NCBI GenBank assembly: GCA_008682415.1
Contig: VANK01000002.1
Span: forward strand, 620,001 to 684,000
Length of the DNA stretch: 64,000 bases
Reading direction: 5' to 3'
From: Acidobacteria bacterium AB60
Lineage (GTDB): Bacteria; Acidobacteriota; Terriglobia; Terriglobales; Acidobacteriaceae
Of this stretch, positions 33,201 to 41,060 are shown in pieces; position 1 is the first letter of the stretch, and every line of letters begins with the position of its first letter. Under the pieces are notes generated by a model. The model had not been told where the DNA came from and did no database searches. It saw only the letters and a program-made list of their open reading frames with translations. The position numbers and the translations under genes are program-made.

Positions 33201-33689
33201 GAGATCGGACCAGCGGCCGCCGTTGAGAGGGAGGTTGACGATCTCTTTGGCGGTGATGGTCTCCGAGACTTCAGGCGAGGTGAACTGGAGGACGGGGGCA
33301 TCGCCGGAGACCTCAACGGACTCGACGGCCGTTCCGGTCTGGAGGACGGGGTGGAGCTCGGTGAGGGAGCCGACGGTGACGGCGACGGCTGCGGCCTTGT
33401 ACTCGCCAAAGCCCGAGGCCTTGATGGAGACGGTGTAGGCGCCGGGTGCGAGCTGGGGCGATTTGAAGTACCCGCTGTCATTGGTGATGAGGGCGACGTC
33501 GGCGCCTGTGCCGGTGTTGTGGATGGTGACGGCGGCACCAGAGATGACGGCGCCGGAGGCGTCGAGAACGGTGGCGGCGACGGCGCCTTCCGTGGTGCTC
33601 TGGGCATGGAGCGAAGGCGAGGTGCAGCAAAGCGCGGCGAGCAGCGCTGGAAATAACCAGGCTCGAAGAGTGCGGACGAAGGACTTCAT
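30207..33689 (-). CDS. TonB-dependent receptor, Oar-like, with carboxypeptidase-regulatory domain
   Basis: A 1160-residue outer-membrane protein. A signal peptide (1-30, ending SLHAQ) is followed by a carboxypeptidase-regulatory-like domain (33-115, VAATVLDASGAVISGAAVTI). A plug domain follows with NLPLNGGRWSDLALLTPA, FRGISPLMNNIEIDGADDN and a long beta-barrel ending in an aromatic-terminated strand (IQLGMKLDF). This architecture is greatly expanded in acidobacteria and typically imports glycan or plant-polymer breakdown products, but the ligand is not readable. SD GGAGAG precedes the ATG. No SusD partner is adjacent. Confidence 0.93.
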   Translation of the reverse strand: MKSFVRTLRAWLFPALLAALCCTSPSLHAQSTTEGAVAATVLDASGAVISGAAVTIHNTGTGADVALITNDSGYFKSPQLAPGAYTVSIKASGFGEYKAAAVAVTVGSLTELHPVLQTGTAVESVEVSGDAPVLQFTSPEVSETITAKEIVNLPLNGGRWSDLALLTPAAVSDANGFGLIAFRGISPLMNNIEIDGADDNQAFFSEERGRTREGYSTSQIGIAEFQVNTGVYSAEYGRAVGGVINSVTKSGTNSLHGQAYFLDRDNDWGTFNPFTTFTSVTEPAGGGAPSIVTGVPFKPKDWRKRWGFGAGGALIQNKLFWFYGYDQYRRNFPGVAKPASPSAFFNQFADLALPAGAVCGTKTTTSTTNGVTSTTVSANLAGSTSAGDINACALAQRVYAGNYAAAAAHYDQLLYGKAVSSLTGLSGPGLLDDLGTTPRTGDEVLNTPKLDWQINQKQHASFLYHRLRWDSPGGVQTQTSNNYAIDTFGTDYVKLDYGMAKLDSFITANLSNELRFQYGRELNDEGQQPHSSFTNTYLNNTTGTPVQLMIYGGASNNGFTAGMPYYSFRYAYPAEWKDQVGDTANLTWRNHSLRFGFDILRNSDLVNNLFESNGVYTYTYFSDFFADILKPTGTCDNAQSQTGLTTNGKAYPCYFGFTEGLGTQKFSISTIDYGAFVQDDWKFTPRLTLNIGLRYDYEHVPPPFPSLISGSLLTTAVNGIGPFPDSRAQIGNQPSDNTAFGPRLGLSWDPLGNGKTVFRTGYGLYYGRNLNGVILNTYEASGSPRGQYTIPSVFGTQVGATAPAFPQVIANNGSYSTPSIDYFAKNFGNPYVHEFDLSIQREILRGTYLSVDALSALARKLPNFLNINLDPTTRKTATLTITDSTGSATGANCGPLACGTAIPTAYYVKPYVNPHYGSITEVASNINSNYNGLAIDLQNRGNKYAQFDANFTWSHALDYNQNESTSPSTNNWWDPNGSPRANYGNSSFNVPRRFVAWALLSYPVAGSGWKRYVADGWHLNPVIQAQTGLPYSASVSGTITGAAGSGINGSGTSNWLVQTGRNSVRQPATFVFDSRIQKDVRLTERTNLELVAEGFNLLNYVNVTGVNSTAYTISGGNLKFNPLNKGTGLTAQSGFGAITNADSNFVYSQRQIQLGMKLDF

Positions 33690-33984
33690 GGATGGCTCTC
33701 CTGAAAACGAACGGCTTACGGCTGCGGTATCTCGCCCTGTCCGGTGCTGGTGCGGGCCCCTGGACGGGATTGCCTGGGCGGAGACGCCTTTTTGAGGCAG
33801 GCTGGGGGCGCCCGCCGGTTGTAATGAAAAAACGGGCAGGGTGGGACAGACTGCACCGCTGCAGGGACGAAGCCCCGGGATCAGGGTTTCAAGAGTGGTT
33901 TACGGGGGTGTGAACGGTGTGCAAATGGGATGTTAAGGCAACAGAGGCGGCTGGGAGTTGAGGGCCAAGGCACAGGGAGGGGCG

Positions 33985-34557
33985 ATGAGGACGTACGTGG
34001 CGTTGCTGCGCGCGGTGAATGTGGGCGGGTACGGGAAGCTGGCGATGGCCGACTTCCGTGAGGTGATGAAGAAGCTTGGGTACCGGAACGGGGAGACCTA
34101 TATCCAGAGCGGGAACGCGGTCTTTGATGCGGACGGGTCAAAAGCGACTGTGGCGGGGGAGCTGGAGGCGGCTTTGGAGAGGCATACCGGCGCGCCGGTG
34201 GGGGTAATTCTGCGGACGCGCGAGGAGCTGGGCCGGGTGATCGCGGGAAATCCGTTTGCGGCCGAGGCGGCGGCGGACGGGAGCAAGGTGCACGTGGCGT
34301 TTCTGGCCGGGCAGGCGCTGCCGACCGCTAAGCCGGCGCTGGAGGCGATCGTGCAGAAGTATCCGGCGCGGCGCGATCGCTACCATCTAGCGGGGGATGC
34401 GATCTATTTCCACTTTCCCGATGGGGCAGGGGAGACCAAGTTCACCGGAAAGGCGCTGGAGAAGGCGATCGGGGCGATGGGGACGGGGCGCAACTGGAAC
34501 ACGGTGTTGAAGTTGTTTGCGATGACGGAGAGAAGCGGTGAGCCAGTGAAGCAGTGA
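33985..34557 (+). CDS. DUF1697 domain-containing protein
   Basis: A 190-residue cytosolic protein: MRTYVALLRAVNVGGYGKLAMADFREVMKKLGYRNGETYIQSGNAVF is the DUF1697 opening, and AMGTGRNWNTVLKLFAM is its C-terminal signature. Function is unknown. The ATG at 33985 follows AGGGAGGGG. The last codons (EPVKQ) and the stop itself are built from a GTGAAG-type tandem repeat that continues past the gene. Confidence 0.88.
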   Translation: MRTYVALLRAVNVGGYGKLAMADFREVMKKLGYRNGETYIQSGNAVFDADGSKATVAGELEAALERHTGAPVGVILRTREELGRVIAGNPFAAEAAADGSKVHVAFLAGQALPTAKPALEAIVQKYPARRDRYHLAGDAIYFHFPDGAGETKFTGKALEKAIGAMGTGRNWNTVLKLFAMTERSGEPVKQ

Positions 34558-34577
34558 AGGAGTGAAGGGGTGAAAGA
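34545..34577. repeat. AGTGAAGG-type tandem repeat overlapping the DUF1697 stop
   Basis: Four units of about 8 bp (agtgaagc, agtgaagg, agtgaagg, ggtgaaag). The first contains the TGA of the DUF1697 gene. Related longer arrays are at 39029-39190. Confidence 0.65.
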
Positions 34578-34640
34578 GCGGCGGCGGGGCCGCGCCCTGC
34601 TGAGGAGAACAAAAGGCGAAGATTAGCGTATGATCGGCGC

Positions 34641-35024
34641 ATGGGCTCGGAGCGGTCGTCGACGGTGAGGCATATGCGGGAGGGGCGAATCTGCGCTCTG
34701 TGCAAGGAGCCGCTGCCGCCGCCGCACACGATTGGGGAGCGGCTGTGCGTGGCGTGCCGGCGGGAGCGCAAGCGGCATCGGGTGTACCTGTCGTTTGCGC
34801 GGGTGGATGGCTGGTGCTGTCAGTTTCTGGAGGAAGACCTCAAGACGCCGCTGCCGAAGGCACTCAGGTTTCGCAGCCAGCAGAAGGTTCGGGAGCTGGC
34901 GGAGCGGGGCGGGTGCGCGCTGACGCTGGAGACGCTGCAGGCGCTGAACCATGGGCTGGAGACGGGGCGGGGCGGGGTGTGGCTGGAGTTGAGCGAGGAG
35001 CAGTACCGGAGGCTGAAGGGGTGA
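34641..35024 (+). CDS. hypothetical zinc-ribbon protein
   Basis: A 127-residue protein. CALCKEPLPPPHTIGERLCVAC (C-x2-C-x14-C-x2-C, about residues 18-39) is a probable zinc ribbon, followed by basic RRERKRHR. The C-terminal half is helical. It may bind nucleic acid but nothing else supports that. The start could be ATG 34641 or ATG 34674. Confidence 0.55.
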   Translation: MGSERSSTVRHMREGRICALCKEPLPPPHTIGERLCVACRRERKRHRVYLSFARVDGWCCQFLEEDLKTPLPKALRFRSQQKVRELAERGGCALTLETLQALNHGLETGRGGVWLELSEEQYRRLKG

Positions 35025-35094
35025 GGAAGGCGGTGATCGAGTGAATAGGGGAAGAAGTGAAGGGAGAGTCGTGGCGAGTTTGGTGAATGACGAT

Positions 35095-35343
35095 CTACTG
35101 CTTTGGTCTCTCCATATCGTCGAGGCGCTGCTCCACTAACGCGACGCGGTCTTCCAGGCTGGAGATGCGAGGCGGGGTGGGCTTCATGGTGGCTTCGATA
35201 CGCTGCCCCCACTTGCGGAAATCGGTCAGGAGGGTGGTTTCCATGTCGCGGGTGCGCTCGTCGGTGTACTCGCGTTCCTGCTGGAAACGGGTCTCAATAT
35301 GCTCCGTAAGCTGCTTGAACTGTTCCCTGGTTTCGTCGTCCAT
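35095..35343 (-). CDS. small coiled-coil protein
   Basis: An 82-residue, charged, fully helical protein (MDDETREQFKQLTEHIETRFQQE...). The C-terminal LEDRVALVEQRLDDMERP is a clear coiled coil. It has no membrane segment or enzyme motif. The length and character match the other small coiled-coil gene at 19262. The function is unknown. Confidence 0.5.
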   Translation of the reverse strand: MDDETREQFKQLTEHIETRFQQEREYTDERTRDMETTLLTDFRKWGQRIEATMKPTPPRISSLEDRVALVEQRLDDMERPKQ

Positions 35344-35496
35344 CGTTCTTTCCTCTGTCTATTGTACGCCGCACGCAATTCCGGAGCGGGCAAGGTTTCG
35401 CGCACATCGCAGGGGCAGGGGGGAGCTGCAATCGCTGGAGATGCGAAGGCCCTCCGGTCGTGCTGGAGGGCCTTCAGGTTGTACTGCTGATCCATC

Positions 35497-36822
35497 CTAC
35501 GCTTGCACAGTCCGCGCAGGCTTGGACCCCCATAGCCCGTAGTAGGCGATGAAGAGGTAACACACGATCGCGACCACGAACGAGTGCTTGAATGCTGTTG
35601 TCTCGGCGAGGTTTTGTACGCTGATGCTGAAGTCCTGGATCTTTCCAAGGATCGGCCCGACTATGGCGCCGCCCACCACTCCCGACATGATCAGACCAGA
35701 ACCTTTGCTGGTGAGCGGTCCGAGGCCTTTAGTACCGAGGGCGAAGATGTTCGGAAACATAATGGAATTGAAGAACCCAGCCAGGATGATGCTCCAGACT
35801 GCCACCTGTCCCGTGGTGGCTATCGAGATAAGCACCACGGCGGCAGCGGCCACGCCAAAGATCGCCAGCAGGCGATTGGGGTTGAAGATGCTGAGCAACC
35901 AAGAGCCGAGGAGCCGGCCAACGAGCGCGCCGCCCCAGTAGAACGTGCTCACCAGGGCCGCAGCTTTTGCCGCAGTGTAGGCGCCGATGTCGGGCATCGT
36001 GAAGTACTTCACCATGTTTGTTCCCAAGCCGACTTCAACACCGACGTAGCAGAAGATTGCGACAGCAGCTAGGACGGTATGGCGAAATCCCCATATGCTT
36101 CGGTCCAAAACGGGGTCGCCCTCCTTGCCGGCTCGGAACTCGCGAGTTGCCTGCAGAGAGGGAAGCTTGGCAAAGGCGACAGCGAGGGCCAAAATCACAA
36201 GTGCCGCGGTGAAGAAGAGATAGGGCTTTTGTACCGCCGAAGCCATTTGGACCTGGTAGGCGTGATGTGCATCGGGTGTAAGACTCTTAACCTCCTCAGG
36301 CGTGAGCACCTTGGCCAGGATGAACTTGCCGGCAACATTCCCTGATAAGGCGGCGCCTACGGAGTTGAAAGCCTGCGCTAAGGTAAGGCGAGCTGGCGCG
36401 GAGTGTTCCGGTCCAAGTACAGCCACATATGGATTGGCTGAGGTCTGTAGAGCTGCAATCCCGGCCGCGAGGACGAGGATGGCTGTGAGGAAGAGCACAT
36501 ACACAAGCGTCGACGATGCGGGGATGAACAGCACGGTACCCACCGCCATTGTGAAAAGCGAGATGATCATCGTGCGCTTGTACCCGACCGAATTGATTAG
36601 CCGCGCGGTGGGTGTGGCGAATAGTAGATAGGCCACGAAGAAGGCAGCGTTGATCAGGTTGGCCTGGAAATTATCCGTGTCGAAGGCCGCTTGGACTAGC
36701 GGAGCGAGGAATGTATTCAGGGTTGTTAGAAACCCGAATACAAAGAACAGGATCGAGACGATAATGAACGGGCCAACATAGCTCGGCGTGGCCGTGTTCT
36801 GTGATGTCGAAGATGTCGCCAT
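35497..36822 (-). CDS. fucP: sugar MFS transporter, fucose permease (FucP) family
   Basis: A 441-residue inner-membrane permease with 12 predicted helices. FFVFGFLTTLNTFLAPLVQAAF in the first helix, LINAAFFVAYLLFATPTARLI and LQTSANPYVAVLGP are hallmarks of the fucose/glucose/galactose:H+ symporter family. FucP itself takes up L-fucose, but related members carry glucose or galactose, so substrate is uncertain. The start ATG 36822 (MATSSTSQNT) has GGGGGAA about 8-10 bases upstream. Codon use is noticeably less GC-rich than the neighbours, suggesting a more recent arrival. No fuc catabolic genes are adjacent. Confidence 0.85.
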   Translation of the reverse strand: MATSSTSQNTATPSYVGPFIIVSILFFVFGFLTTLNTFLAPLVQAAFDTDNFQANLINAAFFVAYLLFATPTARLINSVGYKRTMIISLFTMAVGTVLFIPASSTLVYVLFLTAILVLAAGIAALQTSANPYVAVLGPEHSAPARLTLAQAFNSVGAALSGNVAGKFILAKVLTPEEVKSLTPDAHHAYQVQMASAVQKPYLFFTAALVILALAVAFAKLPSLQATREFRAGKEGDPVLDRSIWGFRHTVLAAVAIFCYVGVEVGLGTNMVKYFTMPDIGAYTAAKAAALVSTFYWGGALVGRLLGSWLLSIFNPNRLLAIFGVAAAAVVLISIATTGQVAVWSIILAGFFNSIMFPNIFALGTKGLGPLTSKGSGLIMSGVVGGAIVGPILGKIQDFSISVQNLAETTAFKHSFVVAIVCYLFIAYYGLWGSKPARTVQA

Positions 36823-37143
36823 TGAGGTGGTTCCCCCGAAGTTCTGCAAAGGTCGCCCTGGTAAGGGCGCCACGCTCCCAGTGGAGCGGGTAGTGCTGGT
36901 TAGACCGAAAGCGCAGACCGCGGGTTGCCGGCCCGGCTCCGGAGTCCCACGACCCGGATGTGCTTCGTGGGGCGGAGGCTCAAATAGAGCAGGCTCTTCT
37001 GTGACGGAGACTGCCGATTTGCTGCACCCAACACTATACGGAAAACCGCCTGTTTGGGAAGGGCGCTCAGCGCTTTTGCGGGTGGGGAATGGAGCGGGCG
37101 AGGGCGATTTCGGCTATTCTCAACTTTCAACAGGGAGACTGAT
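36823..37143. other. divergent intergenic region fucP / mbfA-like
   Basis: About 320 bp expected to hold promoters for both genes. A hairpin GCCCT-ggta-AGGGC lies near 36854-36867 in the fucP leader. No recognised operator and no gene. Confidence 0.45.
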
Positions 37144-38349
37144 TTGGCGACAAATACGCTCACCGGAGCCCGTCTGAACAAGGTTCTTGCCGCGCTGGAA
37201 GCCAACTGGCAGGCCGAGATGGAGGGGTACTACACCTACCAGGCGCTGGCTGATCGCGACGTGGAGCCGGTGCGCGCGCATGTGCTGCGGCACCTGGCGG
37301 CGGCGGAGCAGGAGCATGCGGACATGTGGGCCGGCCGGATCAAGGAGCTGGGCGGGCCGGAACCGGTCTATAAGGGATCGCCGCATGGGGACGCGGACTC
37401 GCTGGCGAACCGCGCCGGGGGCGTGCGCATGGCGCTGCGGCGGCTCGAGATCGAAGAGAGCCGGCATATCGCCAACTATGGGCAGCAGTTAAAGGACCTG
37501 GGCGACGAGGCGTCGATCGAGATCCTGAACCACGTGATCGAGGACGAGCGCGATCATCACAAGGAGCTGGGGTCGCTGCTGCGCGGGCATTATGCGCCCC
37601 CGGCGGGCGCTCCCAAGGTGAACCCTAAAGAGGTGCTGGACGAGCTGCTGGCCAAGCGCAATGAGGGGCGGAAGCAGGCCGGGAGCTGGATCGGCGACGC
37701 CATTTACGGGGTCAACGACGGGCTAGGGGCAATCTTCGGGATCGTGTCGGGTGTGTCGGGGGCGACGGCGGGCGAGGCCAAGTATGTGCTGCTGGCCGGG
37801 CTGTCGGGAATGATCGCGTCGGCGCTTTCGATGGGATCGGGCGCCTACCTGGCGGCCAAGAGCGAGCGCGAGATCTACGAAGCGGAGCTGGCGCGGGAGC
37901 GGGATGCGATCCGGATGAATCCCGCGGAGGCACGGGAGCTGCTGGCGCTCTATTACCAGGTGAAGGGGTTGCCGGAGGAGGACGCGTTCCACGTTGTCGA
38001 CCACATCGCGCGCGATCCCGACCAGATGCTGCGGGCCCTCTCCAGCGAGCGGCTGGGGTCCAGCGAGGAGGCGCTGTCGAACCCAATGGTTTCGGCGACC
38101 TCGGGGGCGTTGTCGACGGCGGTGGGAGCCATCATCCCGGTGATTCCGTTCTTCTTTATGCAGGGGCTCTCGGCGGTGATTGCGGCGGCGATCGTGTCGC
38201 TTGTGGCGCATTTTGCGGTGGGCGCGGCCAAGAGCCTGATCACGGTGCGGTCGTGGTGGTCGTCGGGGCTGGAGATGACGGTGGTGGGGGCCGTGGAGGG
38301 CGCGGTCACCTACGGCATCGGCGTGCTGCTGGGCGCGGGGGGCGTGTAA
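37144..38349 (+). CDS. VIT1/CCC1 transporter with N-terminal ferritin-like domain (MbfA-like)
   Basis: A 401-residue protein. Residues 10-145 form a rubrerythrin/ferritin-like four-helix domain with diiron-type ligands (E-x2-Y, EQEHADMW, EIEESRH, EDERDHH). Residues 180-400 are a five-helix VIT1 domain (DAIYGVNDGLGAIFGIVSGVSGAT, MGSGAYLAAKSERE). Membrane-bound ferritin A of this architecture exports iron and protects against peroxide. It starts at TTG 37144, decided by GGGAG 6 bases upstream. It is coupled to the rhomboid gene by a TAATG overlap. Confidence 0.88.
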   Translation: MATNTLTGARLNKVLAALEANWQAEMEGYYTYQALADRDVEPVRAHVLRHLAAAEQEHADMWAGRIKELGGPEPVYKGSPHGDADSLANRAGGVRMALRRLEIEESRHIANYGQQLKDLGDEASIEILNHVIEDERDHHKELGSLLRGHYAPPAGAPKVNPKEVLDELLAKRNEGRKQAGSWIGDAIYGVNDGLGAIFGIVSGVSGATAGEAKYVLLAGLSGMIASALSMGSGAYLAAKSEREIYEAELARERDAIRMNPAEARELLALYYQVKGLPEEDAFHVVDHIARDPDQMLRALSSERLGSSEEALSNPMVSATSGALSTAVGAIIPVIPFFFMQGLSAVIAAAIVSLVAHFAVGAAKSLITVRSWWSSGLEMTVVGAVEGAVTYGIGVLLGAGGV

Positions 38350-39032
38350 TGGCGGGCTTTGTTCCGCTGGGCGATGCGTCGCGGCGATCGCAGGCCTTTC
38401 CCGTGGTGACGACGTTGATTGTGGCGCTGAACGCCTACGTGTTCTTCAAGGAACTGGTGTACGGCGACCGGTTTGTCTTTTACTGGTCCACCATTCCTGT
38501 CTACATCGTGCACGGGCAGCGGTGGTACACGCTGGTGACCTCCATGTTCATGCACGGCGGCTGGATGCACATCATTGGGAACATGGTGTACCTGTGGGCC
38601 TTCGGGCGGGAGATCGAAGACGCCATGGGTGGGTTCCGCTTCGCCGTGTTTTATCTGTTCGGCGGGATTGTGGCGATGCTGGCGCAGATCATGGGCGATC
38701 CGCTTTCGCGGGTGCCGAGCCTGGGAGCCAGCGGAGCCATCGCGGCGGTGATGGGGGCTTTCCTGGTGACGTATCCGCGGGATCGCATCAAGGCGGTGGT
38801 GTTTATCTTCATCTTCTTCCGCGTGACGCTGATTCCCGCGGCGCTGCTGATCGGGTTCTGGTTCCTGATCCAGGTGTTCCATGTGGGCGTGGTGACTAAC
38901 GCGCGGATGGGGGGCGTGGCGTACCTGGCGCACGTTGGCGGATTTCTGTTCGGGGTGGTGATGGCGCGGCTGTTCGAGGATCCGCGAAGGATCGCGGCGC
39001 GGCGCGAGTGGTACGCCAACTGGCAGCGGTGA
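38349..39032 (+). CDS. rhomboid family intramembrane serine protease
   Basis: A 227-residue membrane protein with six helices. HGGWMHIIGNMVYLWAFG (H-x5-GN) in helix 2, SLGASGAIAAVMG with the catalytic serine, and AHVGGFLFG with the catalytic histidine are all present. Its ATG overlaps the stop of the iron transporter gene (TAATG), so the two are coupled. The last codon plus stop (cggTGA) is the first unit of a repeat array. The substrate is unknown. Confidence 0.92.
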   Translation: MAGFVPLGDASRRSQAFPVVTTLIVALNAYVFFKELVYGDRFVFYWSTIPVYIVHGQRWYTLVTSMFMHGGWMHIIGNMVYLWAFGREIEDAMGGFRFAVFYLFGGIVAMLAQIMGDPLSRVPSLGASGAIAAVMGAFLVTYPRDRIKAVVFIFIFFRVTLIPAALLIGFWFLIQVFHVGVVTNARMGGVAYLAHVGGFLFGVVMARLFEDPRRIAARREWYANWQR

Positions 39033-39190
39033 AGCGGTGACGCAGTGAGAAGGTGAAGAAGTGAAAAGTGAAGAAGTGAAAAAGTGAAAAAGTGAAAAAG
39101 TGATTGATCATACCCGGCTCTTGCCCATTCACGGCCTTCACGTGATCACCCGCTCTTCACTTCTTCACTTTTTCACCTTTTCACTCCTTC
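39029..39190. repeat. GTGAAAAA-type tandem repeats in inverted arms
   Basis: The left arm (39029-39102) is made of GTGAAGAA / GTGAAAAA units of about 8 bp; the right arm (39151-39190) is the same sequence reverse-complemented (TTCACTTCTTCACTTTTTCAC). The spacer of about 50 bp contains nothing recognised. Transcribed RNA would fold into a hairpin of over 30 bp. Confidence 0.8.
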
Positions 39191-39207
39191 ACTCGCTCTC
39201 CAGTACT

Positions 39208-39242
39208 CTGTCCACTGATCACTGCCCACTGTAAACTGTATC
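39208..39242. repeat. period-7 array, CTGTCCA (ACAGTGG) type
   Basis: Five units (ctgtcca, ctgatca, ctgccca, ctgtaaa, ctgtatc) end 5 bp before alaC, so the alaC leader is repeat DNA. The type matches 8141-8175 on the other strand. Confidence 0.75.
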
Positions 39243-39246
39243 CATC

Positions 39247-40449
39247 ATGGAAGAGTTCAGCCGGATTCAGCGCCTGCCCCCCTACGTCTTCAACATCACC
39301 GGGGAGATGAAGGTGGCCGCGCGCCGCCGCGGGGAAGACATCATCGACTTCGGGATGGGCAATCCCGATGGCGCCACGCCCAAGCACATCGTGGACAAGA
39401 TGATTGAAGCGGCGCAGAAGCCGGTGACGCATCGCTACTCGGTCTCGAAGGGGCTGCCCAGGCTGCGCCGGGCGATCACGAATTGGTATAAATCGCGCTA
39501 CGACGTGGACCTCGACCCGGACACCGAGGCCATCGTCACGATCGGGTCGAAGGAGGGCATCGCCCACCTGTGCCTGGCGATTCTGGACTCGCGCGACACG
39601 GTGCTGGTGCCGAATCCGAGCTATCCGATTCATATCTACGGACCGGTGATCGCGGGGGCACACGTGGTGAGCGTGCCGATCGTGGACCGCGAGCAGTTCC
39701 TGGCGCAACTGGAGGACCTGATCCCGCGCATGGTGCCGCGGCCGAAGGCTCTGATCGTCAACTTCCCCTCCAACCCGACGACCGAGTGCGTGGAGCTGCC
39801 GTTTCTGGCGCGGCTGGTGGAGTTGGCCCGCGAGCACGGGTTCTACCTCATCCACGACCTGGCTTACGCCGATATCGCCTTCGACGGCTACAAGCCGCCC
39901 AGCGTGCTGGAGGTGCCGGGCGCGAAGGATGTGGCGGTGGAGTTCTTCACGCTCTCCAAGAGCTACAACATGCCGGGATGGCGCGTGGGCTTCATGGTGG
40001 GCAACAAGAAGCTGGTGGGCGCGCTGGCGCGTCTGAAGAGCTACTTCGACTACGGAACGTTTACGCCCATCCAGGTGGCGTCGATTCTGGCCCTCGAAGG
40101 CCCACAGGAGTGCGTCGCGGAGATCTGCGAGATCTACCGCTGCCGCCGCAACGTCCTGGTCGAAGGCCTGAACAAGCTGGGCTGGCCGGTGGCGCTGCCC
40201 AAGGCGACGATGTTCGTCTGGGCCCAGATCCCGGAGCAATACCGGCACCTCCGATCGCTGGAGTTCAGCAAGCTGTTGCTGACGGATGCCAAGACCGCGG
40301 TGAGCCCCGGCATCGGCTTCGGCGACTACGGCGATGGGCATGTGCGGTTCTCGCTGATTGAGAACGAGGAGCGGACACGGCAGGCGCTACGGGGGATTAA
40401 GGCGATGTTCGCGAAGGCGCCGGTAGCGAAGGGGCTGGTGACGGTTTAG
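39247..40449 (+). CDS. alaC: alanine transaminase-type PLP aminotransferase
   Basis: A 400-residue class I/II aminotransferase. Landmarks are [30 protein letters not shown], the cofactor-binding NFPSNPTTE and HDLAYADI, and the Schiff-base lysine in [15 protein letters not shown]. Together these are typical of AlaC/LL-DAP-like aminotransferases of the glutamate-pyruvate type. It makes alanine from pyruvate and glutamate. No usual SD is visible because the leader is repeat sequence. Confidence 0.88.
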   Translation: MEEFSRIQRLPPYVFNITGEMKVAARRRGEDIIDFGMGNPDGATPKHIVDKMIEAAQKPVTHRYSVSKGLPRLRRAITNWYKSRYDVDLDPDTEAIVTIGSKEGIAHLCLAILDSRDTVLVPNPSYPIHIYGPVIAGAHVVSVPIVDREQFLAQLEDLIPRMVPRPKALIVNFPSNPTTECVELPFLARLVELAREHGFYLIHDLAYADIAFDGYKPPSVLEVPGAKDVAVEFFTLSKSYNMPGWRVGFMVGNKKLVGALARLKSYFDYGTFTPIQVASILALEGPQECVAEICEIYRCRRNVLVEGLNKLGWPVALPKATMFVWAQIPEQYRHLRSLEFSKLLLTDAKTAVSPGIGFGDYGDGHVRFSLIENEERTRQALRGIKAMFAKAPVAKGLVTV

Positions 40450-40477
40450 GGCTTCAACGGATATAGAACTCGAGACG

Positions 40478-40981
40478 ATGTCGATCATTGGGCACGATGT
40501 TGAAATCGTCGAGCGATCTCCTAACCGGGTTGTGGTTGAGGTGACGCCCTCAATTCCAATCGTCGTGCTGTTCAGTGCGTCGGCCCTTCTGGCGCTCATT
40601 CTGACTATCACGGCTCCAACAAGGGCGGCGAATAACTACTGGATCTCTGCGGCCGCAATGGTCTTCTTCGCCTCCTTCGCTATAAGTGGTTCCATTCGGT
40701 CCACATTCGCAGCTGATCGCCGAGCGCGGGAATTGATGGTCACGCGGAAGATCCTGTTCTGGACCTACACCAGCAGCTATGTTTCGGGTTCTATCGATCG
40801 GGTCTTCGTTCGGGAAACCCAGAAAGGCAGCGCCCTTCGATTGCGACTGAAATCAGGCCGCGTTCGGCGACTTACCCTCTGGCACGACTTCCGATCGGCG
40901 CGCCTCGAAGGAGCCGCTGTTGCCCTGAATGAGATGCTCCGCCATAGAACCGAATCCAAGAGTCCTGAAGTGACGACGTGA
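40478..40981 (+). CDS. hypothetical membrane protein with PH-like cytosolic domain
   Basis: A 167-residue protein. Two helices (about 27-47 and 54-75) sit between an N-terminal beta segment (VEIVERSPNRVVVEV) and a C-terminal beta-rich part (90-150, SGSIDRVFVRETQKGSALRLRLKSGRVRRLTLW) like a small PH/bPH domain. It follows alaC by 28 bp on the same strand. GC is lower than alaC. The function is unknown. Confidence 0.6.
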   Translation: MSIIGHDVEIVERSPNRVVVEVTPSIPIVVLFSASALLALILTITAPTRAANNYWISAAAMVFFASFAISGSIRSTFAADRRARELMVTRKILFWTYTSSYVSGSIDRVFVRETQKGSALRLRLKSGRVRRLTLWHDFRSARLEGAAVALNEMLRHRTESKSPEVTT

Positions 40982-41060
40982 CCCCGGGCCGCCGGATGAA
41001 CCCGCATGCCTGTGATCCGGAACACTTGCCGCCCAGTCCCGGCTGCACTACCTTGCTGCA

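Noticed and set aside
30072..33656. A 1194-codon open frame antisense to the TonB receptor
   Set aside because: Gly/Val/Glu/Asp-rich mirror of a GC-rich gene; the receptor on the other strand has a signal peptide, ordered domains and an SD.
39029..39190. CRISPR array
   Set aside because: Units of 7-8 bp without spacers.
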